Below are positions 1 to 12,000 of a DNA stretch of 54,288 nucleotides, piece by piece. The notes beneath the pieces were generated by a model. That model was not told the DNA's origin and ran no database searches. It saw only the letters and a program-made list of their open reading frames with translations. The position numbers were made by a program, and so were the translations under genes. Position 1 is the first letter of the stretch. Each line of letters opens with the position of its first letter. Source of the stretch: Pilasporangium apinafurcum (Eukaryota > Oomycota > Peronosporomycetes > Pythiales > Pythiaceae); the NCBI GenBank assembly GCA_001600495.1, contig BCKE01000014.1:579151-633438 (forward strand), read 5' to 3'.

Positions 1-139
1 GCATACCCATGTGGTCGAACATGACATCGTTCATATAAGGTTGAGGCATCATGCGTTGGTTCATGCCATTAGGGATGGTATTGGGCATCGCGCGGCCATT
101 AGGGCCCGGTTGGAGGCCGTATAAGTTCCTCTGATCCAT
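1..139 (-). CDS. 5' end of an unrecognised Met/Asn/Pro-rich protein (partial)
   Basis: The first 46 codons of a minus-strand gene whose remainder lies beyond the left edge. The start ATG is at 139-137, and an in-frame TAA sits directly upstream of it, so the start is fixed unless there is an upstream exon. The visible protein starts MDQRNLYGLQPGPNGR and is unusually rich in Met, Asn, Pro and Gly. That points to a disordered N-terminus such as those found on transcription or RNA-associated factors, but this is only a composition argument. No domain can be named. The reading frame stays open to the window edge. Nothing is seen immediately upstream except non-coding sequence. Confidence 0.5.
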   Translation of the reverse strand, partial: MDQRNLYGLQPGPNGRAMPNTIPNGMNQRMMPQPYMNDVMFDHMGM

Positions 140-2094
140 TTAAAGTCGTCACGCAGGCAGCAAAAAGAGGCAGATGCTCGCTGTCAGAGAAGGGGGAGAG
201 TATGCTTGTGGAGCTTCTGAGTGAGTTCGTTGTTTGGTTTGTGTGTTGAGAATTTTTGTTCCCTACCAGATTGCTGGGACGACTCGTCAATTCATTTTGT
301 GTCCCGCAATTCAAATTGATGATATAAGGGACATTCAGAGAGAAGCGACACGAAAACTGCCAAGTAGGACGGGTACCCTCGCGTTGTATTTTAATCCCTT
401 ATAAATCTATAGATTAGATACTATTTGAAAGGTTTGGATACAAGGAAAGCAAAAGCACAGGTGGACAAATTGGAGCATAATGCCTGATGCTTGATGATTC
501 AGCGGCAGAGTTCTTTCCCAATGGTGCTTAAAGCATACCACATTACTAAGCGACTTTAAGCAATATTTTTAGTGTTGACACTATATATAACGACGCTAAT
601 CCGGAACTATTATATAGTGTTCTATTGAGAGTTGCTGAAAAGAGAGTAGAAACTTGCTGATCTGTGAAAGAGCCAACTCTGCCAACAGCACCGTGTTAGC
701 AGTATCCGAAGAGCAATTTCTTTGCCAGGAAGACTGTTTTACGCCAACATAAGTGTATCGGTCAATTCTGTTCACTCTTCACTTTGTTTCTGACACTGAC
801 ACCAATTGCGCGTTGATTGCGTCCGACATTATTTTAGACAATGTATTAGTCTATAGATTTTTTACTTTCGAAAGGGACAGGGCTACCAAAGTAAACATTT
901 TTTTTACATCCCTATTGCTATGCCCTTATAAAGAGTTGAGCCTCGTAATCAGCCCATTCGCTTTTTAGTATTTTGACTCACGAAAGCATCAAATTTGCAC
1001 TTGTTTATGCATGGATGCGATCCGGATAGTGTAACCTTTTCGATTCTTCAAAAACAGTGATTGGACGAAAATATTTTTGTCGATACTTGATTGGCTGAAA
1101 TATGCGGAGCTTGAAAGGGCGTTGGTAGCGACTTGGTAGCAAAATGAAAAAGTGAATTAGATCGAAAACTCAGTTCGCTAGCGCTACCTCTAAGCTCTCT
1201 TTACGTCCATGTTCCCCTTTCACTCTAATCTGACTATTCGTATCCCCCTAATCTCTTCCTTTACAGCTACATGGTCTGTAATTGTATTTACTTTCAATGT
1301 TTTTTGTAAGGAGGGGATGCTCTTAAAAGGTTACGCTGTCTCCGCGTACGAGGAAGTATGCAATGAGCGGTTTACGATGGAGATCGCCAATTGCATAGAA
1401 GGAATATAGCAGCGCTTATTGCAGCCAGTTTCTTGATGTTGTCGTCATGCGGTCACTGAAGGCAAAATTCCGAATCGCTTGCCTTCTTTCTGGTGAAGCC
1501 GAAAAGTACGCCGCTGAAACCTTCATCATCCGCATTATTGATGCATGAGGTGGTGCTATCTCAGAAGAAATGCCGCAGATATGTGGGATTGCAACATCAG
1601 CAAAGTTATATGATGGTGGCTACCAACATTTGGACTAAACCGTGTGCCCGCGTTTGAGAGATTGCTAGGCTCACCCGTTACCCACGCATACTCCTACACT
1701 CTATCCTCCTCGTCGTAACTCTAGTGGCCTTGGAAGTATACGTAGAAGACACGTGGCAAACGTAAGAATGTCCTTTGACGCATTGACATCTTGCTCCCAG
1801 ATGGTTTCGTGCTCGCTGTTGCTGCAGCGGAGAGCCTGGTCAGAGCCCTGGCTCATCGATCTGGTGTGCGTGCTCAATGCACAATTTGTTCTTGTAAAGC
1901 GATTGACAAGGAGAATAGAGTGTAGAAAGAGTATATGTGGATAGCAGGGGAGTCTACCAATCTCTCAAACGCATCCACACAGTTAGTTCGTATGCTAGTG
2001 ATCACTAACACTGACAGCCAAGTATACGTATACTATACTTGTGATTCACACCTTTTCGTGATCAGCTCTTCTCGAAATTGAAGTTGACCACGAA
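140..2094. other. About 2 kb with no supported gene
   Basis: Intergenic sequence between the divergent genes at 139 and 2095. Only short open frames with no recognisable content occur. It contains a perfect 10-bp inverted repeat (578-587 and 611-620) in AT-rich DNA. Around 1330-1620 several frames are open for 30-50 codons in turn, which could be a decayed coding segment, but nothing is recognisable. Confidence 0.6.
578..620. repeat. 10-bp perfect inverted repeat
   Basis: ACACTATATA at 578-587 is the exact reverse complement of TATATAGTGT at 611-620, with a 23-bp spacer. A smaller nested hairpin (AGTGT/ACACT, 571-582) overlaps the left arm. It lies about 440 bp upstream of the minus-strand gene at 139. 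Function unknown; AT-rich inverted repeats of this size occur by chance. Confidence 0.5.
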
Positions 2095-5000
2095 ATGAAC
2101 CATTCGCGACTACGCAATGGACGTCTGGGGGTTGAACCACCAAAGTCTGGCTCCGTGCTTCCTCCAATCGCAGCATCATCCAGCTGCGTTCACCTCTCGC
2201 AACAACAGCAGTACGAACGCTCGGCGTTGGAGAAGAGCTTTAGGGAGCGTTTACAAACGCAGCAGCAACTGTATGATTTCCAACCATTGCATCAAGCGCT
2301 CGCCGCTGCACTCAATAGTGAGCCAAATACGGATAGCAGCAGTGCTGAAATGAAGGAAAGAGAAGAAAGGGAAGGAGATGACGACTGCTTTGCTATGCTG
2401 AAACGCAGTGCGCAACTTTTGGAGGGCAAGTTTCCATTTGCCTGTCAGTTTCTGTTGTTTTTTGTTTCGAGAATGCAAGATATGGTGCAGGAGAAATTGC
2501 GCGAGGAAGCAAACTTGGCAACTCACCACCAATTCCACCACGGATACCAATCTTCACCGAGGCGAGAGATATTAAAGGAAACTGGCGACGTAGATGACGT
2601 AGATGAGGATGACGAGTCGTCTAGTAGCGAATCTGATGAAACAACTGAAGAAGACAAGTTAAACTGCGAACCAGCGTCTTCAGTGAAATCTCCGATTAGC
2701 AAACAGCCCATACCGCGTACTACTTTCCGTAATGCACTGCGTAGTCGTTCATTCTTACCCACTCGCGTCTCTCCAAATGAGCACATCATCACAAAATGTG
2801 AATACACCCCAGTCGATCAGTATCGAAAAGTGGATATCTCATCCATTAGTATCAAAGCCAATGGTAAAGACAGTGGAATTTGGCACGTCGCGCTGTTCCC
2901 CAAAGCAAAACCAAGTCTCAGTCGTCCAGAAATCGATGCACTCATGCAGTGGGCACAATCGAAATTGGCCGCAGTGGCGCCAATTCTACCAGAAGGTTCC
3001 GAACTTAGCTTTGATGAAACCACGACACAGTTCATAAAGCAAATTGAACTGCGTGAGCTCATCTGCTATGAACTTTCGCGGCTTGTGTTTGATAAATGTC
3101 CGACAACCGCTCGTTTTTTGCACGGATTATTTGTAGAGCTCACTCGAATCGCATCGCGAACGATTGCAAGCGCCATCCATGAGGCAGAAGTCCATGATCA
3201 ACGACGAAAGAACGTGGAAATGGAACAAAATCGCCTGTCGACGAAGCTTCAGAGTTTGAAAATTTCTCTTGAGGCTTTAGAGCAAACGTTACATGTGCGA
3301 CAACGAGATGTACTCGGCGAACGAGAGCGAATCATTCGTCAACGCAAGAAGCTTAATCTGTTGCTCTGTGCGGTAAGTAGGGTTTTGAGCGGACATTAAT
3401 CCAACGGTTTAGATATAAATTAATGCGTTATGTGAATGTTTATAGGACCAAGTGCTCATTCGATCAGTCATTGGATTACTGCAGCATGGTCTAGATCTTG
3501 CAGATGATCTATTCCTCAATCTCGATGAAGCCAGAGGTATTGGAAACGTGGAAATATCCAATACGCTGCAGCAAGCAGCGCTCCAACATGGAGCAGCTTC
3601 TATAGAGCAGCCACAGTTTAACTACGTGCGTGATCTGGTGGAGCTGGTCGCCACCAAGTACGGAAACCTAAGTCCAGTTCAGCGAGTAAAAGTCACGTTA
3701 GCCGAAGTAGCGTTGCAAGAAGGAGATGAAGCAGACACTACAGAAAAGCAAGTGATTGTCGTGGATATGAGTGAGATCAAAACTGCCGCGGATGAGTTTA
3801 AAAGCACGATCCGACGACTGAGTCGGATGGTAACAAGCAAAAGTCCCGATAGCAGTGTCGGCTGGGAAGCGCAAGAACTATGGGACCAAGCGCTTTTCAT
3901 TCCGCCTCATGAAGAGATTCAAGACCTTGATCGGGATGTTCAACTACTCTGTCAGTATGTCGAACGCAGTATTTTGCACCGAGTTACCACACAAAACACT
4001 GGGAAACGTCATGTCGGCGTCCAGACAGACATCAGCGCTTGTGTGACTTCCCAGCCACGTGGCCGCTCAAATGGATTCCTTTCCGTTCGATCGTCTCATG
4101 GGATTGATCACATTACAACCGGGTTAATCTCACCCACTTCCGATAGCGTACCCCATCATGACAAAGCTGGGGGCGGAAAGGCAGACGAAGAGACCATTCG
4201 ACTCATTTCAGAAGATCATCAAGAGCTATTGAATAAATTCCTACCATTTGGTTTCCGTGCATTTATTAACGAGATTCCAGTCGACTATGTGCCGCACCAA
4301 TTCTCACTCGGCGTCGTCCATGCAATCATTTCGTTTTTATTTAATGAAATGTGGCTGCTTGTGAAAGAGGTGTATGAATACAATCCAAAGCACTTTTCTG
4401 CTTCGATGAGTGCACAATTCGTGCTGCCGATCGCCACAATCCATGAATACATCTATCGCATCTACTTGAAGCATTTCCGCGAGTCAGCGTTTGTCACCTG
4501 TCGCCTCTTGGATCTGCTTGTGAGCGCGAGTCGCCTCGACACACAGAGCTGCAAAGTTTTGCTTTTTTGCCGATTGCTGAATTTACCAGGCGTTGATCCA
4601 CTGCACCATGATGCGTTTTGGTTTGTTCTGAAGTCAATGCATGTACTTCAGCGGTGTTGCGCCAATAGTGGGAATTATTTCCTCCTTGACTCAAGTGGTG
4701 ACAACGAATATGTCCCTCAAGCGAGTGCATGGGAGGCACTAAATCTACTCTTTCATCAATCCTCTAACGACGTCTTGAAGCGCTTACGTCTACGCCTCTC
4801 GGGGCTCGCAAGTGTGTACGGGACCATTCGACTCCCGGCATACAATATCATTGAGTTTATCGTGGAAGAGTGGAAAACCAGTCAGCGCACACTGCAATTC
4901 GCGTTAAAGGAAGCGATTCTTCAGGAAACTGATCAAAATGCCCAATCAGAACATGAACGAAGATTAATTTCTCACGACCAATTTATGCGCGTCTTTGCCA

Positions 5001-5515
5001 CTTTGCACCTGACAGTTCATCGATTGGAAGCGATTCAGGCATATCGACACCTTCTTAGTATCTCTACCAAGCCGACCACCAATGATAGCACCAGCCCACG
5101 AGTTATTGACCACGAGCGCTTCCATCAAAACTGGGCCAGCTTGTTACTACGTGCGATTAACCAAGCGCAACATCAACAGTATCGTAGCCAGCAGCATTCC
5201 GTAATGCAAAGCAGCAACACGGCGAGTTCTCATGATGGATTGTACCTGGGGCCAGTGGCAGATGCTTTCACGACGGCCAATGAGCTTTGTTCGTATCGAT
5301 TTCTTAAGGCGACATGGGAGCAAATGAGAAAAGACCTTGTTCACCGTTTGAACCAGCAACTGAATGATGTTGGACTACAGGTGCGACTTGTGCAGCAAAT
5401 AGACAATGCCATCCAGAATCAAGAACTTGATGTTCAGGTCAAATGGAGGAATATTCAGCAACTTATCCAGATCGTATTCAGCACACAGCCTAAAGAAAAA
5501 TGGCATCGTGGATGA
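2095..5515 (+). CDS. Large conserved-looking protein of unknown function
   Basis: Two exons, 2095-3372 and 3446-5515. The 73-bp intron has the donor GTAAGT and the acceptor TTTATAG, and the frame closes in phase 0, giving 1115 aa. The N-terminal third is low complexity: Gln-rich, then an acidic Asp/Glu/Ser stretch near residues 160-190. Residues of about 365-425 form a charged helical stretch likely to be coiled coil, ending where the intron falls. The second exon encodes a mostly alpha-helical region of about 690 aa with no catalytic motif that I recognise. No signal peptide or membrane segment is evident. It converges on the next gene with only 44 bp between stop codons, so the two 3' UTRs must overlap or be very short. 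A cytoskeletal or flagellar scaffold is possible from the helical, coiled-coil character, but that is a guess. Confidence 0.8.
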
Positions 5516-5559
5516 CGATAGATGACTAAACTGCGGAGCTCGAACCATGCCAGTTCAAC

Positions 5560-8500
5560 TCAAGAACCTGTTTTTGCATGAGCAGGTGGTACAGGTACAA
5601 TCGGAGTCATGTAGGAGCTGCTGACCGCGCCGAATGCACCTTTACACTGCTTTGCAGCACGTTTTTCGAGGACAAAAGCCAATTGGGGAGAGAGGTCTGT
5701 GAATCTTGTTTGATAAATATGACGCTGGATGGTGGGGCTTGTCACAGTTGTGCAGTGCTTGTCTAGGATCGAGTCATACGCTGGAATTGATGAGTCAAGC
5801 GGCTTCATCACTACCCAGTTGCGTTCTTTTTGAAGCAAAGCTGGGTCTTGTTGCTGTACTAATTGGCGTCCGCCGCGTCCGTACATGCCAATGCTTGCGT
5901 CTGATGTAATCCTATACGCTTGTCGAGCAGAACGCGGTCGTATCGCTCCCTCTTTTCTTGCTGATGGAGGTTTCCGTGACGTCGTCTGCGTGATAAAGGG
6001 TTCGTATTTGCTCATGTCGTCTCCATGGCGAAACATGTTGAGAAACAGCCACTCTCGTTTTGTTTTATCCATTGTTGGGAAGTCCATACGGAAATGAGGA
6101 GGTATTTTGACTGGCATCAATCGGTGTTTGGATTCGCTCGTGTTGGGCTTCTTGATACTTTTTTGTTTGGGTACTGGTTCTTTCCGCGGTGATGATGAGT
6201 ATTTATTATGGAATGTAAAGTGTTGCGGAGATTTGGACGGACTGGGTGATCGCGGTATGCTGTTCGACTTCTGAGCGATATTGTCACTTGCTACTGGTGG
6301 ACTGTTGTCGGTGGGTTGTGCTGGATTTCTCGGCTTCTTCGGATTAATACGGGCTATTGCAGGCGAAGCAGTAGCTGGTGGTGATGGATGCTTAGGTCGT
6401 GTTTGGGGTTCGTGTGGGTGTCGAAGTTGGACAGAGGCTGGAGAATTGAAAGTTTTACTTGATCTTGAACTGTTTTTCTCATTGACAGGCCGAGCTGTTT
6501 TCGGTTGATGCGGTTGATTTTCGTATGCTGGTGGCTCTCGTAAATGAGGTGTTGAAATTGAAGTTGACATGATTGGCTCTGCTGTGTTCACGGCAGGTGT
6601 GCCAAGTTCCACATTTGACTGGTTGTTCTCATCGTCATCTACGTTTACCGACGTAGTGGACTTGGTTGGAGACTGTATGTCTTGATGATTATCCAACTCT
6701 TTTTCATTTGTAGAAGGAAGCTTTTCGGTCAAATCGTGACCTGGGCTTTGAGTCAGCGCAACCTGTATCGATTCTTTCAATGAGGTGATTGCTGATGCAC
6801 TCATATGCTCTGATCCACTACTTATGGGAAATGCGTCATTGTGATCCGCGGGATTTGCAGCCTCTGGACTACATTCAGATTTCGCACGCTCTAGTTTTTT
6901 ATTACCTTGCTGCTCTTCATGATCATCAGAATACTCACCGAGCGCGTCCTCCGCTTCGATTTCCCAATCATCTGTAAATTCTTCCACGTCCTCATCATAT
7001 GGATCTCCGTCTCGTTGATGGCCACCATCATCATTCACAATTGTGGTGTCTGTCTCAAGAGGTCGCCACGTCTGCTCGTCTTGTCTGCTCGAATTGACTA
7101 TGTTGCTAGGATGTTCATTATCTACAGTATCGTGCACTTCATCCACATCGTGATATTTCAAGACGTCTCGTCCAAATTGTTTTTGAACGAGCAGTTGCGC
7201 TTCTCGTAATAAAGATTCAGTCTCTCGACGACTTTGATCTTCGGACTCACCGTCGTCAAAATCGGCTTCGTCATCGTATTCGTCATCAATAGAAGGTTCA
7301 TTTTTTGAGAAGGGCTCCTCTATTTCATAAGCGTCATTGTAATTATCGTCCAGATCATCCTTATTTCCAGCGACTTCTTTATCGTGTGTGATGCATTTCG
7401 ACTCTCCATCGACATGCGCTAATTTAGTCTCGCTATCGTCACCGATCCCAGACGGTATTGCGAATTCTGCGCTGGTTGGTGATTCGCCAATTGCTGGAAC
7501 TATAACCTGATTGGTTGTGCTGTGAATAAGATTTCGTCCTTCCCCACCAAGTTCTGCATCATCTAACTTTTTGTCTTCGCCACTCAAGTGTCCATCGTTA
7601 TTATCGTCATCATCATCACCACCACCATCATCATCCTTAGCGTACAATTCATCTTCGTCGCCCATAGACCTAGCACGTGGCCGCATATCGATCATCTCTT
7701 TAACGCTTGATAATGATGAAATGAAAGGTGTCGATCTTGCTCTTCGCCGCTCTGGGACGACAATATGTGTTCTTTGCGAGCCATTTGGCGCTGACTTCCG
7801 TCTCACTGGAAGCTTTTGCTCGGTAGGTGCACGCTGACGAGATAAGAGGATCTCGTCAGCATTCGTCTCATCTTCATCTATGTTCGCTGGAGGCATTTCC
7901 GAGACGCTCGGTAATTTGGCGATAAACGAGCTAGGACGATGTGGACAGGAAAGAGCACGAGGTCGTGCGGGTTCATCAATGAGCTTGCTGAGATTTGTTA
8001 AATTGGCTCTGGGAATTTCAGAGACGCTACTACGTCGTGGTGTAAAAACCTGTGACGATCCGGATAAAATGAGATTTTGAGATGTCGAAACGTTATTACT
8101 TTGCGACGGAGAAATTGCAGAGTCATATGAGACAGTTGTATCGATGTTTGTTGATGTAGTTAGCCCATTATTCAAGGCTACGTTGGCGTTTGATGCAATA
8201 GAAAAATCTGCAGCTGAAACAGCGTCAATAGGAAGATTGTACCCTGACAGCTCTTCTTCTGGGGTGTGCGAGTTCGAAACAATGGAGTTGTTTGATGTGT
8301 TTTCAGTATTTGTAGCGACAAACTCGTGCTTTGTAATTGCAGAGCTGGAGTTGTTCTGTGTTACTGAAGGTGGGTGGTGCGGAGGCTCTTCGTCCTCAAA
8401 CGAAGCATCGTAAAGGTCATCGATTTCATCTTCCTCGACTTCTAATTGTTGTTGTACTGTAGCCAATAGCTGATTTTCATTATCGTCACCTTCGATCTGC

Positions 8501-8669
8501 GTGTCTTCCTCTTCGTAATCACCCTCGTACTCTACATCCGATCCGAATTCTTCAGCAGAGTTCATACCGTCCTATATCATAAGAGAAAGAGCGGAGCATA
8601 AATCTCAGTCAGCAATTACTCGCGAACATAACAGAGACCTATAGAGACAAAACGACGTACCTCTGCCAT
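5560..8669 (-). CDS. Acidic, largely disordered protein of unknown function
   Basis: The main exon is 8571-5560. A 9-nt first coding exon at 8669-8661 (Met-Ala-Glu) is separated by an 89-bp intron (donor GAG|GTACGT, acceptor ATATAG). Joined in phase 0, this gives 1006 aa beginning MAEDGMNSAEEF. If the small exon is wrong, translation would start at the ATG at 8565. Residues 1-560 are very rich in Asp, Glu, Ser and Asn with repeated acidic runs, and the middle is Pro/Ser/Lys-rich. Only the last 170 or so residues look ordered, with the stretch HFRMDFPTMDKTKREW and a Tyr/Arg-rich end. No known domain is recognised. It is convergent with the gene at 2095 and divergent from the synthetase at 9005, with 335 bp between the start codons. 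Confidence 0.75.
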
Positions 8670-9004
8670 GTCGATTGCCTCTCAATCTGCTAGCGTAACA
8701 ATGCATTCACATTATCATGCCTTGTGCAAGACAAAAATAGCTTCAGTGGTACAGTATGTAGCCATTTTTGTGTTCACAAATGGCTACAGTCACCAGCAGC
8801 TTCGGCTCGGCTCATATTTGATCTTTATTAAAACCGGATTGGATTACCAATCAGTGCTGTGTGTTCTCTATCAGTCACCTCATCTATCAAATCAACTGAG
8901 TGTATGTGTGTGGTGGTGCACGTAGAGAGTGCAGTCCGCAAAAGAAGAACAAGAGGCTGCAATCGAAGCAACTAACTGATTTATTCCCTGCGAATTAATT
9001 TCTC
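8670..9004. promoter_or_regulatory. Divergent promoter region
   Basis: A 335-bp gap between the start codons of the acidic protein (minus) and the synthetase (plus), which must hold both promoters. It contains the 32-bp palindrome described separately. No tRNA or other gene is seen in it. Confidence 0.6.
8757..8788. repeat. 32-bp palindrome in a divergent promoter
   Basis: The arms TGTAGCCATTT (8757-8767) and AAATGGCTACA (8778-8788) are perfect reverse complements. Inside them GTG and CAC can also pair around a short loop. It sits midway between two divergent start codons. It may be a dimeric transcription-factor site or a hairpin in the 5' UTR of one of the two genes. Confidence 0.7.
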
Positions 9005-12000
9005 ATGGCGGCTGAGGTGACGGCCACGTGCTTCCAGGACGATGAATTCGCTGCACTAAGACTACTCATTTTGCCACATGCTGGTGGATCCACACGCGCG
9101 TTCGCGCTTGAGTGGAGCAAGAGCTTCAAAGCCGCTGGGCTGAGCGTCGAAGTGTGGGGGGTCGACTGGCACTGGCAGCAGCCAACCACCGACAATGGTC
9201 ATACGCATCCACTACAAGCGGATGCAACGTGGCTTGTGGACGCGATCCGCGCGGCGCTGTCCGGGCGATTTTTCGACAAACCCTACGTTGTGATCGGCCA
9301 TAGCCTGGGGGCGCACGTGGCGCTGGCACTCGTACATTCACTCAAAACACATGGATTCGCATTACCACGTCATGTGTTTCTCTCTGGTGCAGCTGGACCC
9401 TCGCAATGGACGTTGTTTGATGAGAAGAACGTCTTGCAACAAGATGAACAGCTACTCAAGCTGTTGCACGAATGGAACGGCACCGACGCGGAGCTACTTG
9501 CCATTCCGGAACAAAAAGCGACAGTGCTGGCGCAGCTACGCGCGGATCTGTGCATCCACAATAGTCTCGTCCGCTGGTATGAACAAGCTACTGTCACTGT
9601 TTTGATCCCTGCGGGAGTGTCAGTGTATGGAGGCAAGGCAGACCCAGCAGTGCCAGTCGAACAATTGGAAGAATGGCAGAAAGTAATTGATAGCAACGGC
9701 AAACACACGTTCGAAGTGGAGACATTTGTTGGTGGGCATTTTTATCTGACAAACTCACCAGGTCAAGAAGCATTTCTCAGCAAATTCATCGCGAAATTGC
9801 AGGTCATAACGGTACAGAACGCATTGGAATCGCATGCACAAATTGAAAAATGGAATTCAAAACAAGCTTCCTATCCAGCAGATAAATGTTTGCATGATCT
9901 GTTTGCTGACGCGGTGAAAAGATCGCCTGACGCTATTGCTGTGTACTATGAAACTCAAACGCTGACGTTTCGTGAAGTGGACGAGCGAAGCCAACGATTG
10001 GCCGACTACCTCTACCACGTAGGCGTGCGGCCAAACCAGATCACGGGCATCTTTATGGAACACTGTATTGAGTTTGTGATCGCGTACATTGCTGCTTTAA
10101 AGGCTGGTGGCGCGTACATGCCGCTGGAGATTGTTTATCCGCCTGATTTGCTCTCTCGAGTCATGGAAGAATCCAAACCGATCATTATTCTGACTAAGAA
10201 AACTTTTCGAGGTCGACTCCCGGGGTGGCAATTAGCATTTAACTTGGACGCCAACTGGCTGGACGAACTACATGCTCAAAAAATCCCACCGATGCCAGCT
10301 GATCGAACAAAAACCCATCCAGACGACCTGGCGTATGTCGTCATGTCTTCAGGCACAACAGGTATACCCAAAGGGATCTGCTGTCCACATCGAGGCGCTG
10401 TCCACTCGTACAATTGGCGGCTTGTCAACTGTCCGTTTATTCCTAATGATCGCGTGGCGAGTCATGTGTTTTTTGTATGGGAATTGCTGCGGCCGATGCT
10501 GGGCAACACGCCGCTTTACGTCATCCCTGATGATACCATCTATGATCCTGTGAAACTTGTGGCCTACATCGCGCAGCACGCTATCACGCGGATTCTCTTC
10601 ACGCCGTCGCTGCTACAGCTGGTGCTGGACACGTGCACGTCCGACGTATTGCTTACCTCGCTGAAAACGTTGCGACTCGTGTGGCTCTGTGGTGAAGTTG
10701 TGACCATTGAACTCCGTGATCGATGGGTCAAGCTGTTCCCGGATTGTGAGCTTCAAAATCTCTACAGTGTTTCTGAATGTCATGATGCTTCAGCGGTCGA
10801 TCTTGCACACATGAGTGCCTTTGATAATTCGCTTTCAACTAAATACGCATCCTGTGGGAAAGTCATGCCCAACGTCCGCGCTTACGTGCTTGATGACAAC
10901 TATCAACCTGTGACTATTGGCGTCCCAGGTGAGTTGTACATTGGCGGTCCATGTCTCGCCATCGGCTACCTTAATCGACCGGAACAAACCGCGCAACGCT
11001 TTCTAGAGAACGTGGTTCCTGGTGAACGCGTCTACAAGACCGGTGATCGCGCGCGGTTCCTGCCGAACGGCCACCTGGAACTTATCGGTCGCTGTGACTT
11101 TATGGTCAAGATCCGCGGCTATAGCGTCGTACTGGGCGCTGTTGAGTCGGCATTGGCGCAACATCCGCTCGTGTCAACAGCAGTGGTACTGACTGAGGGT
11201 GATGAAGGGCAGGACAAACGTCTCGTGGCCTACATTGTTCCAGACAATTGGGAGAAAGTGCCAAGCATCGCCAGTCTTCGTGAGTTTTTGAAGGAAAAAT
11301 TGCCACACTACGCTATCCCATCGGTGTTTGTGCAGCTTGATGCGCTGCCGATCAACAGTGCGAGTGGAAAACTGGATCGGAAGAAAATGCCATCGGTTGA
11401 ACAGGCGAAACGTCTGCGCAGTGAATCGGTTGATCTTACTGTGGACCAAATCCATTTGCCTCAAACCAAGACAGAAGAACAGCTGGCTATGATATGGGTT
11501 GACTTACTACGACTGGAAAATGACAAATGCATCAACCGCAAAGCGAGTTTCTTTGATGTCGGTGGCCACAGTTTACTTGCTACGCGTTTGGTATCCAGCA
11601 TTCGAGACACATTTGACGTGCATTTAACGCTTGCGGACATTCTCTCTGCTCCGGAGTTGGAGGCTATCGCTGCACGTATTGATGGTGTACTTGGTCACAT
11701 GACTATTGAGGATGATAAAGCGAGTGCGAAGCTTGTTCTGCCACTTGAAGCGCTTCTTGATGCTTCCATCTATCCTGCAGCAACCAGAAAGTCTGGCTAC
11801 AGTCGGTACCGCGTAGAAATGATGGGTCGACCACCACGCAACGTGCTGTTGACTGGTGTCACGGGCTTTTTGGGTGTTCACTTGCTGTACGCGCTGCTCA
11901 AAGACACAGAATGCACAGTGTTTTGTCTCGTTCGCGCTTCTGACGAAGCCACGGGAAGCGATCGCATCCACGCGGTACTGAAATCATTTGGACTCTTTGA

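Noticed and set aside
1209-1620. Short gene or transposon remnant in the left spacer
   Set aside because: Frames of 30-60 codons follow one another, but none shows a recognisable motif and no splice model joins them.
5527-5550. tRNA B-box-like sequence on the minus strand
   Set aside because: GGTTCGAGCTCC resembles a B box, but no acceptor stem, anticodon arm or A box can be built around it.
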